From contig NZ_JYLD01000020.1 of assembly GCF_001043025.1 (NCBI RefSeq), positions 1 to 64,000 on the forward strand: a stretch of DNA of 64,000 nucleotides, read 5' to 3'. Within the stretch, counting starts at the first letter, position 1; every line of letters starts with the position of its first letter. Source of the DNA: Pseudomonas helleri (GTDB lineage Bacteria > Pseudomonadota > Gammaproteobacteria > Pseudomonadales > Pseudomonadaceae). Made by a program: the position numbers and the translations under genes. The notes under the pieces were generated by a model. The model did not search any database, was not told where the DNA came from, and was given only the letters and a program-made list of their open reading frames with translations. Positions 49,384-58,784 of the stretch are shown here, piece by piece.

Positions 49384-49406
49384 ACTTGAAACTCTACGTT
49401 TCAAGT
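49384..49406. repeat. Perfect inverted repeat downstream of the GGDEF gene
   Basis: ACTTGAAAC and GTTTCAAGT face each other across TCTAC, 27 bp after the stop. There is no T-run, so it may be a protein site or an RNA-stabilising hairpin. Confidence 0.4.
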
Positions 49407-49561
49407 TGACGCTGGCTTCAGATTGTCCGGGCATCAGATATCACTGACGGGCAAATCTGAGGCCAGATGTTTGGCAATGACTTGCGAAAAGCCTTGAGCA
49501 TTAAAACATTCACTCAATGGCAATTATCCAACACTGTTCTTTCGTGGCTTTCTTTTAACAT

Positions 49562-49659
49562 CATTGCGTATGCCTTGCCGGACAGCATCACCCAGAAATA
49601 GCACCTGGGTGATTGCTACCTGCACATGGCCCGCCGGCTCTTGTCTGGCGGGCTTTTTT
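49562..49659 (+). ncRNA. Candidate small RNA ending in an intrinsic terminator
   Basis: In a 332-bp gap without genes there are two consecutive hairpins on the plus strand: ATCACCCAG/CTGGGTGAT (49587-49613) and GCCCGCC/GGCGGGC (49629-49653), the latter followed by six T. TAACAT at 49556-49561 could be a weak -10. Structure plus terminator without an ORF is the usual look of a small RNA, but it could also be the long 3' end of the GGDEF transcript. The start is a guess. Confidence 0.35.
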
Positions 49660-49689
49660 GTCAATGGCACCCGTGCCGCACTCAAGGCT

Positions 49690-49971
49690 TTACCAGTCAA
49701 TACGGTCAATTTCTTCTGTGCTCATCGCGCGCCAATCAGTTTCCAGGATGCCGTAGTCATTTCGTGCAGACATGAGGGCCTGATCCAATGAGAACATGAG
49801 GTGATCGCCGTCTATCTGCCGGGCCAGGTAATCAATGAAACGAATCTCCATATAGACAGGCGAGTCTTCCCCTTCAACAGTGAGACCAAACAACACAATA
49901 GCCGTCACATTGGGTCGCCCCTCACAGGGGTGGCGTACATTCGCAAAAAGGTATAAAGGCGTTTGTGTCAT
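49690..49971 (-). CDS. Hypothetical small protein (93 aa)
   Basis: Started at MTQTPLYLF, the product is an acidic cytoplasmic protein with VYMEIRFIDYLARQIDGD and DYGILETDWRAMSTEEIDRIDW. It has no signal or membrane segment. I do not recognise the family. The coding pattern is protein-like and the C-terminus is rich in acidic residues, as in several immunity-type small proteins, but nothing else supports that. It is convergent to the candidate sRNA terminator. Confidence 0.55.
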   Translation of the reverse strand: MTQTPLYLFANVRHPCEGRPNVTAIVLFGLTVEGEDSPVYMEIRFIDYLARQIDGDHLMFSLDQALMSARNDYGILETDWRAMSTEEIDRIDW

Positions 49972-50172
49972 GTGAAAGCTCATAACGGGTTAATTGCGGA
50001 CCATATTCATGCGCACAGTAGAGGTCGGCAAGTCTGCGCAATAGAACTCACATTTGACACGATGGTCGGATAATTCGCTTCCACAGCTTGAAAACGGGTT
50101 GATGCACTAAGGCAGGCGCTTGCAAAAACCAGCGGTAAAACCGTGTATACCCACTATCTGAGGTCGTTATTG

Positions 50173-50463
50173 ATGACAATCACTAAGCGCTGGCGCAGCG
50201 TGGCCGAGCGGGCATCGGAGGACCTGTTCGCATGGTCGTCTTTTGTCGCGCAAACCGAATTTTTGTGGCAAGACACTGCGTTGGTCGAGGACGGCGATGC
50301 CTGGCAACGCGTCTGGTTTGAACTGGAAATTTTGAACGGGCTTGCACTGGCAGAATGGGATGATCAGGGACGGCCTGATGATTGGTCAAACAGCTGGGCT
50401 GCCGGATATAGACAAGAGGCTGCTGCCCTGACAACTGAGTTGCTAAGCTTGCTCGCACCTTAA
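50173..50463 (+). CDS. Hypothetical small protein (96 aa)
   Basis: Started at MTITKRWRS, the product is acidic and tryptophan-rich (nine Trp), with FAWSSFVAQTEFLWQDTA and LAEWDDQGRPDDWSNSW. No signal peptide is present. I do not recognise the family. Composition and the following short gap to the convergent grpB-like gene favour a real gene. Confidence 0.5.
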   Translation: MTITKRWRSVAERASEDLFAWSSFVAQTEFLWQDTALVEDGDAWQRVWFELEILNGLALAEWDDQGRPDDWSNSWAAGYRQEAAALTTELLSLLAP

Positions 50464-50514
50464 ACGCAACTCAGGCCGTTACGACTAAAAACGACACACC
50501 AAACAAGCCTGCGG

Positions 50515-51045
50515 CTAATCTTGCTCATCCATAAACGGCTCAAGCCAGGCATCGATATAAGGCGCTTTATGCGAGAGGTATTCGCCAATCCCTCCGCGAT
50601 TGTTGGCCTCCAACTGTAGCTTTATGTCCTGATATTGCTGGCGGATGGTGTCGTTTTCTCGCAACAGGTCGCGAAAGCGCAGCATGCGGTCTATCTGCAC
50701 ATGCCCCGCTGCGCAGACGTGGATTTTATGGGTGCGCACCCCGTCGACATCGCGACGGTAGAAGTGATGCCCCGCAGAAAGATCACTGCCCCGCACGTAG
50801 CCCAATGTGTGCAAGAACTCGCTGCGGACCTCTTCATTGAGGTGCTGTGACACGACGACCAACATGTCGATTTCCGGTTTGGCGTAAATCTCGGGTACAG
50901 CGGTACTTCCGACGTGATGAATGTCAATCAACTCGGCATCAAAGGCCTGGGCCACGCGCTGTTTTTCAGTTGAAAACTGCAACGGCCATTGAGGATCGTA
51001 CGGCGAGATTTTACGGGTGAGAGCCACAGGCTTTCCTTGCGTCAC
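50515..51045 (-). CDS. GrpB family protein (UPF0157)
   Basis: The 176-residue cytoplasmic protein contains the GrpB signature: YDPQWPLQF near the N-terminus, IHHVGSTAVPEIYAKPEIDMLV (about 43-64), and a C-terminal helical KAPYIDAWL. The family belongs to the nucleotidyltransferase superfamily; the GST and PxIDM residues are the nucleotide/metal motif. The biological substrate is not established. It is monocistronic and divergent from a GFA gene. Confidence 0.88.
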   Translation of the reverse strand: MTQGKPVALTRKISPYDPQWPLQFSTEKQRVAQAFDAELIDIHHVGSTAVPEIYAKPEIDMLVVVSQHLNEEVRSEFLHTLGYVRGSDLSAGHHFYRRDVDGVRTHKIHVCAAGHVQIDRMLRFRDLLRENDTIRQQYQDIKLQLEANNRGGIGEYLSHKAPYIDAWLEPFMDEQD

Positions 51046-51172
51046 AGTCAGAGGCCAGCCATCTTACGGCGCTGAAGTGGCTGAATTATGACGGCGTGCG
51101 GCGTAGTAACCATTGAGATGCGCGCCCGCCCGCGTTTAGAGTGGCGCTCTCCTCGTCTGGAAATGTGCGCCA

Positions 51173-51574
51173 ATGGATAACCTCTTGCTCGGCAGTTGCT
51201 TGTGCGGCGCTGTCCACTATCAAACGTGTACGCCGCCCAAGGTGGTTTCACACTGTCATTGCAGCCAATGCCGCAAAGGACACGGGGCCGCCTTTGCCAG
51301 CTTTTTTAATGTGCTGCGTAACGATCTTGAATTGACCCGCGGTGCTGAAAGCCTCAAGTCATTTGAGTCTTCAGAGTCGGTCTTGCGTCAGTTCTGCGGC
51401 GAGTGCGGTTCATCCTTGTTTTGGTCAACTTCAAAAGGGCCCCACGCCGACTGGATCTCAATCGCCATGGGTACCCTCGACACGCCCGTCACCGGCGCTA
51501 AACAAAAGCATATCTGTGTGGCGTCAAAAGCCATGTGGCATGACATTAGCGATCATTGGCCGCAACATCCGTAA
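51173..51574 (+). CDS. GFA family protein (CENP-V/glutathione-dependent formaldehyde-activating fold)
   Basis: The 133-residue protein has the zinc-binding pattern GSCLCGAVHY, SHCHCSQCRKGHG and FCGECGSSLFW, giving the Cys sets of the GFA fold. Founding members speed addition of glutathione to formaldehyde, but most members have no proven activity. A FAD oxidoreductase gene starts 35 bp downstream on the same strand, so they may be an operon, possibly handling an aldehyde product of amine oxidation; this is inference. Confidence 0.87.
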   Translation: MDNLLLGSCLCGAVHYQTCTPPKVVSHCHCSQCRKGHGAAFASFFNVLRNDLELTRGAESLKSFESSESVLRQFCGECGSSLFWSTSKGPHADWISIAMGTLDTPVTGAKQKHICVASKAMWHDISDHWPQHP

Positions 51575-51609
51575 CGTCAATGGATCAAAGCCGAGACAAG
51601 GAAGACCTT

Positions 51610-52692
51610 ATGGCGTTAACGCCTGACAAGCATATTGTGGTTATCGGTGCAGGGATCGTCGGCGCCTCGTTGGCGTACCACTTGGCTGATAAAGGGGCGA
51701 AGGTCACTGTTGTTGAAGCGGCCGAGATTGCGTCAGGGGTGACCGCAACCTCGTTCGCCTGGATCAACACCACGCACGCCGAACCGGACCCGATAGCGCA
51801 ACTGCGCCGCGAAGCCATCAAGGAATACCACCGCCTTGAAGCGCAACTGCCAGCGCTGAACATACGCTGGACGGGCGCTTTGTCGTATGGCGAGGGGCTG
51901 AGTGAAGTGTCGCCTGCTCACGCTCAGTTGCTGAGCCGATCACAGATTCTCGCCCTTGAACCGAACCTCAAGCAGCCACCACAACAAGCGGTGTATGTGG
52001 CGCAAGAAGGCGCACTGGACGCTGTCGCAGCCACCCACGCACTGATCGCAGGCGCTCAGGCGAACGGGGCAAAAGTGCTCATGCAAACCCGTGTGCTGGG
52101 CTTTAAAACCCTGCACGGCACAGGGACAGCGATTGAAACCTCAAACGGCACATTAGTGGCTGATACCGTAGTATTGGCAGCCGGGACCGGTATTGCCGAG
52201 CTGACTCGGATGCTCAACTGCCCCCTCCCTGTGCAAGCTTCACCTTGCATTTTTATCCGCTACCCGGCGCAGCCTGGTCTGGTGCAGACAATCATTTCCA
52301 ACTCAGCGATGGAAGTCAGACAAGCTGCGGATGGAACGTTGCTGGCGGCAGAAGATTATCTGGACGACAGCGCCGAGAACCAGCCGTCCGCTGTGGCGCA
52401 GCGGACGACCAAGGCCATCGAAAGCGAACTTGAAGGCGTGGTTTTATCAGAGCCGGAGTTGGCGTGTGTAGGGCTCAGGCCGATATCGATCGATCGCCTG
52501 CCCATCATCGGGTATTTGCCCAATGTCAGCGGTGTGTATGTGTGCACCCTGCACCCCGGCGTTGCACTGGCGGCCATAGTCGGCCGCCTGGTGAGTGAAG
52601 AAATTCTCGATGCCAAGTTGAGCGATGCGCTCGCAGCGTGTCGGCCTGACCGGTTCTGTCTGGACACGCCTGCCCCGCTGGAGGGGCCGTGA
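51610..52692 (+). CDS. FAD-dependent oxidoreductase (DAO/glycine oxidase-like)
   Basis: The 360-residue protein begins with a dinucleotide-binding motif VVIGAGIVGASLAYHLADKG and continues with VTATSFAWIN, a flavin-covering segment, then the second FAD motif VVLAAGTG (about 190-200) and a C-terminal GLRPISIDRLPIIGYLP typical of D-amino acid or amine oxidases of the DAO superfamily. It is cytoplasmic. The substrate is unknown. The start at MALTPDKH has ribosome-site purines (GAAGACC) before it, preferred over an earlier ATG at 51556 inside the GFA gene. Confidence 0.87.
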   Translation: MALTPDKHIVVIGAGIVGASLAYHLADKGAKVTVVEAAEIASGVTATSFAWINTTHAEPDPIAQLRREAIKEYHRLEAQLPALNIRWTGALSYGEGLSEVSPAHAQLLSRSQILALEPNLKQPPQQAVYVAQEGALDAVAATHALIAGAQANGAKVLMQTRVLGFKTLHGTGTAIETSNGTLVADTVVLAAGTGIAELTRMLNCPLPVQASPCIFIRYPAQPGLVQTIISNSAMEVRQAADGTLLAAEDYLDDSAENQPSAVAQRTTKAIESELEGVVLSEPELACVGLRPISIDRLPIIGYLPNVSGVYVCTLHPGVALAAIVGRLVSEEILDAKLSDALAACRPDRFCLDTPAPLEGP

Positions 52693-52888
52693 TCTTCGAC
52701 GCCGCGCCATCGCGAGGCTTTACGGTTGCTGCGTAGCCGGACGTAGCCTCGCAAGGCTCGTCAACTGCTACAAGTGTGCGTGCCTTTAAAACTAAGTATC
52801 TGTCCGTTTTGCTGAAGCTGTTGGCCGGGAGGCCCTGCGCACGGTTGCTAAGCTGGCTTCCCCTTAACCAAGTGAAGTCGCCCCCCCT

Positions 52889-53572
52889 ATGCAGGACATT
52901 TCTCGCCAGATAGCCCCCGCCCTCAGCTTTAACGGTGGATTCGTAGACACCGTGGGGTTCATTGCTCTGCAAGGGCTTTTTACTGCTCACGTCACCGGAA
53001 ACTTTGTCACCTTGGGGGTCAGCATTGTTCAAGGCACGTCCGGCATTATCGGCAAGCTGATGGCATTGCCGGTGTTTGCCCTTGTCGTCGGCCTGACTCA
53101 CCTCGCCGCGTGCGCGCTACACCGCAGAAACCTGGCTTCACTGCATATTTTGCTGGCAGCTTATGTGTTGTTGCTGTCGGCGTTTGGAGGGCTGGCCGTA
53201 TGGTTTGGGCCCTTCAGCGACCCGGATTCAGCCATGGCACTTACCACCGGAATGGTCGGCGTGGCAGCCATGGCCATACAAAACACACTGTCGCGTCAAC
53301 ACCTGAAAGCCGCGCCACCGACCACCTTGATGACGGGCAATGTTACCCAATTGGCGATCGACATTTTCACCCTGCTAACAGAGCGCGACGCCCTGGAGCG
53401 AGCCCGTGTGCGGACTCGCATGGCGCCCATCACCGTGAACCTGACTGGCTTCACGGCGGGTTGCTTGAGCGCCGCCCTGCTTTACCTGGCCATCGGGCTG
53501 TGGAGCCTGCTGGTGCCAATCATTGCCGCGATGTGGGTGTGCTTGAAATCACACCGTGCGGCCACGGTTTGA
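52889..53572 (+). CDS. DUF1275 (YoaK-like) membrane protein
   Basis: The 227-residue protein has six predicted membrane segments and the DUF1275 pattern GGFVDTVGFIALQGLFTAHVTGN at the N-terminus and TTLMTGNVTQLAID in the middle, each with a conserved TGN. Proteins of this family are uncharacterised inner-membrane proteins. There is no good ribosome site before the ATG. It is convergent with a VOC gene 18 bp away. Confidence 0.85.
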   Translation: MQDISRQIAPALSFNGGFVDTVGFIALQGLFTAHVTGNFVTLGVSIVQGTSGIIGKLMALPVFALVVGLTHLAACALHRRNLASLHILLAAYVLLLSAFGGLAVWFGPFSDPDSAMALTTGMVGVAAMAIQNTLSRQHLKAAPPTTLMTGNVTQLAIDIFTLLTERDALERARVRTRMAPITVNLTGFTAGCLSAALLYLAIGLWSLLVPIIAAMWVCLKSHRAATV

Positions 53573-53590
53573 CCCGTTACGGCTTCGCGT

Positions 53591-53956
53591 TCAATCTGGC
53601 ATGCACACACGCAAGCGATGCCCGTCCGGGTCCAGTGCTACGAAGGTCAGGCCGAATACTGCACGCGCCAGCGGTTGTTCAATGGTGATACCAAGTACTT
53701 GCCAGCGTTGATAGGTGGCTTCAACCAAGACCTCGGTTTCAACCAGATAACCGACTTCCATACGCTGTCCTGTGCCAGCGCTATTGAAGTTCGGCGCCTG
53801 CTCTGACCACAGCCCGAGATGTAGCTGGTTAGCTAGCTCAAAGGAAACGAATGAAGGGAAATTACTCGTAGGGGCTTTTTCCAGGAGCTGTTCGTAAAAA
53901 GCACGACTACGCGCCGTATCGGCCACATAGAGGATCAGAAGGTTGGGATGGTTCAT
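53591..53956 (-). CDS. VOC superfamily protein (glyoxalase/bleomycin resistance type)
   Basis: The 121-residue cytoplasmic protein has the beta-alpha-beta repeat of the VOC fold: LLILYVADTARSRAFYEQLL at the start and the C-terminal FVALDPDGHRLRVCMPD, with Glu/His metal-type positions. Members bind metals or small molecules, giving glyoxalase, dioxygenase or antibiotic-sequestering roles; this one cannot be assigned further. It is divergent from a WYL regulator gene with a perfect palindrome between them. Confidence 0.83.
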   Translation of the reverse strand: MNHPNLLILYVADTARSRAFYEQLLEKAPTSNFPSFVSFELANQLHLGLWSEQAPNFNSAGTGQRMEVGYLVETEVLVEATYQRWQVLGITIEQPLARAVFGLTFVALDPDGHRLRVCMPD

Positions 53957-53998
53957 CGCATTGCCCTTGTGAGGTAAGAGCGCGCAGGTTATTCGACG

Positions 53999-54021
53999 AT
54001 GCTGACAAATCATGTCAGCAT
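53999..54021. promoter_or_regulatory. Operator-like palindrome between the VOC gene and WYL regulator gene
   Basis: ATGCTGACA and TGTCAGCAT form perfect 9-bp inverted arms around AATCA. The site sits 43 bp before the VOC start and 8 bp before the regulator start used here, so the regulator could bind it to control both genes. This is inference from symmetry and position. Confidence 0.6.
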
Positions 54022-54028
54022 GCCCGGC

Positions 54029-54745
54029 ATGGCACGTTCAGAACGCTTGTTACTTCTACTGCAAATACTCCGTCGACATCGCTACCCTGTCAGCGGTCAT
54101 GTGCTCGCTCACGAAACCGGTGTCAGCCTGCGCACGATTTACCGCGATATCACTGCGCTGCAGAGTCAAGGGGCCGATATCCGCGGCGAGCCCGGCATCG
54201 GCTATGTGCTCAAGCCCGGCTTCACCCTACCCCCGCTAATGTTTACCGAAACGGAACTGGAGGCTCTGCTGTTAGGCTTGCGGTGGGTCAGCCGCAGAAC
54301 CGACTCCGGGTTGTCGCACGCGGCGGCTGATGTTGAAAGCAAGATCCGCGCAGTGCTTGAACATAAGAGGGTCGAACAGTTCGACAATACGGCCTTGTTT
54401 GCTGGCCCCGGCCTGTCAGATGACGATGACGGGAACACCGCCCAAACGCTGCGCGATGCCATCCGGCATGAGCAAAAAGTAATAATTGACTACACAGATG
54501 CTAGTCAAACGCTTAGTCAACGCCTGATACGACCCGTATCCATCGGCTACTTTGACGGTTTTCGGATCCTCGCGGCGTGGTGTGAACTGCGCAGCGATTT
54601 TCGGCACTTCAGGCTGACAAGAATCAGCCACTGCACCACCAGCACAGAGTTCTTTACTGGCCAGGGTGGGTGGCTATTAAGTCAATGGAAAATCCGCAAC
54701 CGCGAACGCGGAATTAATGAGCAGCCTTTGCCGCACAATCCATGA
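54029..54745 (+). CDS. HTH-WYL transcriptional regulator (YafY type)
   Basis: The 238-residue protein has an N-terminal HTH_11 domain (about 5-60, with RYPVSGHVLAHETGVSLRTIYRDI) and a WYL-type effector domain (about 125-205, IDYTDASQTLSQRLIRPVSIGY), ending in a WCx-like C-terminal part. YafY-type proteins often control an adjacent divergent gene, here the VOC gene. In-frame ATGs at 53999 and 54020 also exist, but they lie in the palindrome; MARSERLLLLLQ fits the family start best. Confidence 0.85.
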   Translation: MARSERLLLLLQILRRHRYPVSGHVLAHETGVSLRTIYRDITALQSQGADIRGEPGIGYVLKPGFTLPPLMFTETELEALLLGLRWVSRRTDSGLSHAAADVESKIRAVLEHKRVEQFDNTALFAGPGLSDDDDGNTAQTLRDAIRHEQKVIIDYTDASQTLSQRLIRPVSIGYFDGFRILAAWCELRSDFRHFRLTRISHCTTSTEFFTGQGGWLLSQWKIRNRERGINEQPLPHNP

Positions 54746-54790
54746 AAACCACACACTGTGCGACAAAAGCCTCTGATGGCAATTAAGGCC

Positions 54791-56002
54791 TCAGCAACCG
54801 CTCAACGCCACCTGCGGACGCTCGCCGACGAAGAAAAACGGCCGTAGGCGCACGCCCACACTGTTGCCCAGAAAAGCTGCCACCAGCCACACCCAGCCAT
54901 GCAGACTGCCTGAGGCAATGCCGCTGAAGTACGCACCGATGTTGCAACCATACGCCAGACGTGAGCCGTAGCCGAGCAGCAAACCACCGATCACCGCCGC
55001 TAAAAGCGAGCGAGCGGGAATTTTCAGGCTCGGTGCAAAGCGACCGGCCAGCCCCGCAGCCAGCAGCGCGCCGAGGATGATGCCGATGTCCATGACGCTG
55101 GTGATGTCTTCCCACACCGGTGCCGCCAGCGCCTTGGCATTGCTCGGCACTTGCCAGAAGCCCCAACTGCTGACATCCACGCCCAACCCGCTCACCGCCT
55201 TGGCGCCCCACAGAGCGAACGCTGAGGTGATGCCCCACGGGCGACCGGCCAAAGCCAGCGTGGCGTAATTGAGCAAGGCCAGGCCAATCGCGCCCCAGAC
55301 CAATGGCCATGGCCCGCGCAGAAAGCGGCGCAGCCCTTGGTGTTCGCTGGTCACACCCGCTTCAAGCTGCCCATGACGGGCTTTTTCGAGACGCACGGTA
55401 ACCGCCGCAATCACCCCGAAAATGGCCAGGCTCAGCAGCAGCGCTGGCACGACCCCCAGACTCTTGACGATGGAGGTGGCCGGCAGTGAAGGCAGGGCAA
55501 ACCACCAGTCGGCGTGATGGGTGGCGATGACCGAGCCACAGATGAAAAAGAACAGCGTCACCAGCATTCGCGCATTACCACCGCCGACCGTGAACAAGGT
55601 GCCGGAAGCGCAGCCGCCCCCCAACTGCATGCCGATGCCGAAAATAAACGCACCGAACACTACAGAAATACCCACTGGCGCGACCAGCCCGACCACGGGC
55701 TGACCGAACAGCGTGCCGGAGCCCAGTGCCGGGAAAAACAGCAGTACTGCCACCGACAACATGATCATTTGCGCGCGCAAGCCGGCACCGCGCCGGTCAT
55801 TGATAAACACCCGCCAGGCCGAGGTAAAGCCAAAAGCCGCGTGATAGAGCGTTAAACCCAGTGCAGCGCCCACCACCAGCAATAACACTTGGCGAGAACC
55901 CACCGTGTTTTGCAGGAACGCTGCGCCCAGCAACAGCAAGATAAAAGCCACCAGCGGCGCAAACGACTTGCGCTCCGGTGCGATAGACAGAGAACGGCTC
56001 AT
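54791..56002 (-). CDS. YeeE/YedE family membrane protein (putative sulfur-compound permease)
   Basis: The 403-residue protein has about eleven membrane segments and the two conserved cysteine motifs of the family, GGGCASGTLFT (about 130) and YGCNIGAYFSG (about 355), which in E. coli TsuA/YeeE relay thiosulfate across the membrane. Both halves carry the motif, so this is the fused two-unit type. Start chosen at MSRSLSIAPE; the frame extends 31 codons upstream without family character. No TusA-like sulfur carrier gene adjoins it, unlike many homologues. Thiosulfate or another sulfur or selenium compound is the likely substrate. Confidence 0.82.
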   Translation of the reverse strand: MSRSLSIAPERKSFAPLVAFILLLLGAAFLQNTVGSRQVLLLVVGAALGLTLYHAAFGFTSAWRVFINDRRGAGLRAQMIMLSVAVLLFFPALGSGTLFGQPVVGLVAPVGISVVFGAFIFGIGMQLGGGCASGTLFTVGGGNARMLVTLFFFICGSVIATHHADWWFALPSLPATSIVKSLGVVPALLLSLAIFGVIAAVTVRLEKARHGQLEAGVTSEHQGLRRFLRGPWPLVWGAIGLALLNYATLALAGRPWGITSAFALWGAKAVSGLGVDVSSWGFWQVPSNAKALAAPVWEDITSVMDIGIILGALLAAGLAGRFAPSLKIPARSLLAAVIGGLLLGYGSRLAYGCNIGAYFSGIASGSLHGWVWLVAAFLGNSVGVRLRPFFFVGERPQVALSGC

Positions 56003-56229
56003 TAAGAATCTCGGTTTGTTTGATTTGAAGATGTGCGAAGGCGGCCAGTATAAACCGTGAACGTATGTGTACTGTTGTTGATTGACGGGTTGCACGTAGC
56101 CTTCTTCCTACAGGGTGCTTGTGCGAAAAGTCTCTATTTAGCCAACACACTGAAAATGCTCTAACTATCTCCTTCGTCATTCGTTTGAAGCACTGACAAC
56201 TTCAAAAATCTGACAAGGAATCAGTTGCA

Positions 56230-58467
56230 ATGCGTGCTCCCCTCACCCGTTCCGTCACGTTAGCCCTCGGCCTTATCAGCAGTTCGCACTTGCTGGCCGA
56301 CACTGAGGCCCTGGATGAAGCTGAGACAAAACCTTCCGGCATGGAACTCGCAAGCACCCGCATCAGCGCCCAAGGACTGGGTTCGACGACTGAAGACACC
56401 GGTTCCTATACCACCGGCTCGACCAACACCGCGACCAAACTCAACTTGAGCATTCGCGAAACGCCACAGTCGATCTCGGTGGTTACCCGCCAGGAAATGA
56501 ATGACTTCAACCTCAATACCCTCACTGAAGCCATGCGTCATACCACCGGCGTGGTGGTGCAACACAACGACTCGGACCGGGTCAGCTATTCGTCACGCGG
56601 CTATACCATCAATAACTTCCAGATTGACGGAATGCTCAACACCTTCAGCTACATGAAGACTGACGCCGACACCATCATCTACGACCGCATTGAAGTGGTC
56701 CGCGGCGCCACCGGCCTGACCACCGGCACAGGCGATCCGTCGGGGACCATCAACATGATCCGCAAACGTCCGACCCACGAACTGGCGGCCACAGCCGGAG
56801 TCAGCGGCGGCAGCTATGACGACTACTACAGTTACGTCGATGTGGGAGGACCACTGGGGTTCGACGGCCGTTTGCGCGGCCGTACCGTACTGGCCTACCG
56901 AGACAGCAAGTCGTTTCGCGATAATTACGCACTCAAGCGCGAAGTGGCTTACGGCATTCTGGAGGCCGACCTCACCGACGACACCACCGTGGCCGTCGGT
57001 TACGACTATCAGGACAAGCAGGTTCGCGGCTCCTCCTGGGGCACAACGCCCTATTGGACCGGTACTGGCGAAAAGGCCAACCTGGGGCGTTCGACCAATT
57101 ATGCGACGCCCTGGAGCTCCTGGCCGAAGAAGGACAAAACCGCCTTCGCCACCCTCGACCAGCAGTTGTTCGATAACTGGCGCCTGAAAGCCGCTTATAC
57201 CCACCGTTCCAGCGACTCCGAAGGCAAGGTGTATTATGCCGGTGGCGGCTTCCCGAACGCAGATGGCACCGGCATGTCGGCCTATAGCAGCCACTTTGCC
57301 GGTGACGAAACCATGAGCGCGATCGACGTTAACCTATCGGGCACTTACGCCCTGCTGGGGCGTGATCATGAATTAATGGTCGGTTACGGCGAAGCCAAGT
57401 ACGACAACACCTCGCCGCTCTTTATTGGTTTAAACCCTGAGGGCTACGATAGGGTGCCTGACTGGCGTGATATGGGCGCCATCCCGAAATACCGCGACCT
57501 TGACAGCGGTATCGACAGCAACCACAGCACCGTCAAACAGAAGTCCGGCTACCTGGCCACGCGCTTTAACCTCACCGATCAGTGGCACGCCGTGCTCGGC
57601 ACACGTTACGGCAGCTGGAAAAGCTCAAACGTTGACCGCGCATTTGACGAAAAAGCACCTGGCGGTGTCAGCTACCAAAAAGCCGTGCAGACCCACAACG
57701 ACATGATCACCCCCTATGCCGGCTTGCTGTACGACTTCACTGAAGAGTTAACGGCCTATGTCAGCTACACCGACATTTTCAAGCCTTCAACTGATAAAGA
57801 TGTCAGTGGCTCGTACCTCAAGCCGGTGGTCGGCAGCGTCTATGAGGTGGGGCTCAAAGGTAGCTTCCTGGAGGAACGTTTGAACCTGACGAGCGCGGTG
57901 TTCTGGAGCAAACAGGACAACGTGCCAGAAATCGACGACTCCGTTCCGCGCGGCCCGAATGGTGAGGAATATTACAAATCCGGTGGCAAGGGCAACAAAA
58001 TCAAAGGTTTTGAAGTTGAGTTGGCCGGTGAAGTGATGCGCGGCTGGAACATGATGGCGGGCTACACCTACACCCACTCGCTTAACGCCGACGGCAAGCG
58101 CATCAATACGGCCTCACCGTTGAACCTGGTCAAGGTATCGACTACCTACAAACTCCCGGGTGAATGGAGCGCGATGACCGTGGGGGCTGCCGTTAACTGG
58201 CAGAGCGATATCTACCGTGCCGCCCGTCGCCCCGACGGGACGACAGATGCAAAAGGCAATCCGAACACCTTCAAGGAAAACATTACCCAGAAGTCCTACA
58301 CCCTCCTCGACCTGATGGCACGCTACGAGTTTGATACCCACGTCTCGGCAACGTTGAACGTCAAAAACGTGCTGGACCAGAAGTACTACGACAACGTCGG
58401 CTTCTATAACGGCGTGTTCTGGGGCGAGCCAAGAACCGTCAGCCTGGGTCTGGAGTGGAAGCTGTAA
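56230..58467 (+). CDS. TonB-dependent siderophore receptor
   Basis: This 745-residue outer-membrane receptor has a signal peptide (about 1-23), a plug domain with SIRETPQSISVVTRQEM and VVRGATGLTTGTGDPSGTI, and a barrel ending SLGLEWKL. The N-terminal signalling domain is absent. The family is that of FhuE/FpvA-like ferric-siderophore receptors; the ligand is not certain. It resembles the receptor at 43.6 kb only in general architecture. AAGGA lies ten bases before the start, and no clear Fur box was found upstream. A REPIN lies just after the stop. Confidence 0.9.
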   Translation: MRAPLTRSVTLALGLISSSHLLADTEALDEAETKPSGMELASTRISAQGLGSTTEDTGSYTTGSTNTATKLNLSIRETPQSISVVTRQEMNDFNLNTLTEAMRHTTGVVVQHNDSDRVSYSSRGYTINNFQIDGMLNTFSYMKTDADTIIYDRIEVVRGATGLTTGTGDPSGTINMIRKRPTHELAATAGVSGGSYDDYYSYVDVGGPLGFDGRLRGRTVLAYRDSKSFRDNYALKREVAYGILEADLTDDTTVAVGYDYQDKQVRGSSWGTTPYWTGTGEKANLGRSTNYATPWSSWPKKDKTAFATLDQQLFDNWRLKAAYTHRSSDSEGKVYYAGGGFPNADGTGMSAYSSHFAGDETMSAIDVNLSGTYALLGRDHELMVGYGEAKYDNTSPLFIGLNPEGYDRVPDWRDMGAIPKYRDLDSGIDSNHSTVKQKSGYLATRFNLTDQWHAVLGTRYGSWKSSNVDRAFDEKAPGGVSYQKAVQTHNDMITPYAGLLYDFTEELTAYVSYTDIFKPSTDKDVSGSYLKPVVGSVYEVGLKGSFLEERLNLTSAVFWSKQDNVPEIDDSVPRGPNGEEYYKSGGKGNKIKGFEVELAGEVMRGWNMMAGYTYTHSLNADGKRINTASPLNLVKVSTTYKLPGEWSAMTVGAAVNWQSDIYRAARRPDGTTDAKGNPNTFKENITQKSYTLLDLMARYEFDTHVSATLNVKNVLDQKYYDNVGFYNGVFWGEPRTVSLGLEWKL

Positions 58468-58483
58468 CACCAACCATCCAGCC

Positions 58484-58566
58484 TGTAGGAGCGAGCTTGC
58501 CTCGCGATCTTTTGATCTGTTGAACAAAACATATGATCAAAAGATCGTGAGACAAGCTCGCTCCTA
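58484..58566. repeat. REPIN palindrome after the TonB receptor
   Basis: A left arm starting TGTAGGAGCGAGCTTGCC and ending at the GATCTTTTGATC core has an inverted, slightly diverged partner (58535-58566). It is of the same family as at 24878. Confidence 0.85.
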
Positions 58567-58784
58567 TCAAACATGAAATAACCCATTGTTTTTTAAGTAA
58601 AAAATATTGGTGCGCGAGTTGTACGGTGGCGAAAGGGTTCACTCTCCTATACGTGGTCACGGCAAGCCGTGCCGACAATGGCTCCACGCCGATACCGTAC
58701 GGACCACTCTCTTATTCGGGTGCAAACACACCAGTGCAGGCTACGGTCTCTGCCTCACGCAAATATAAGAGTAGACACATAACA

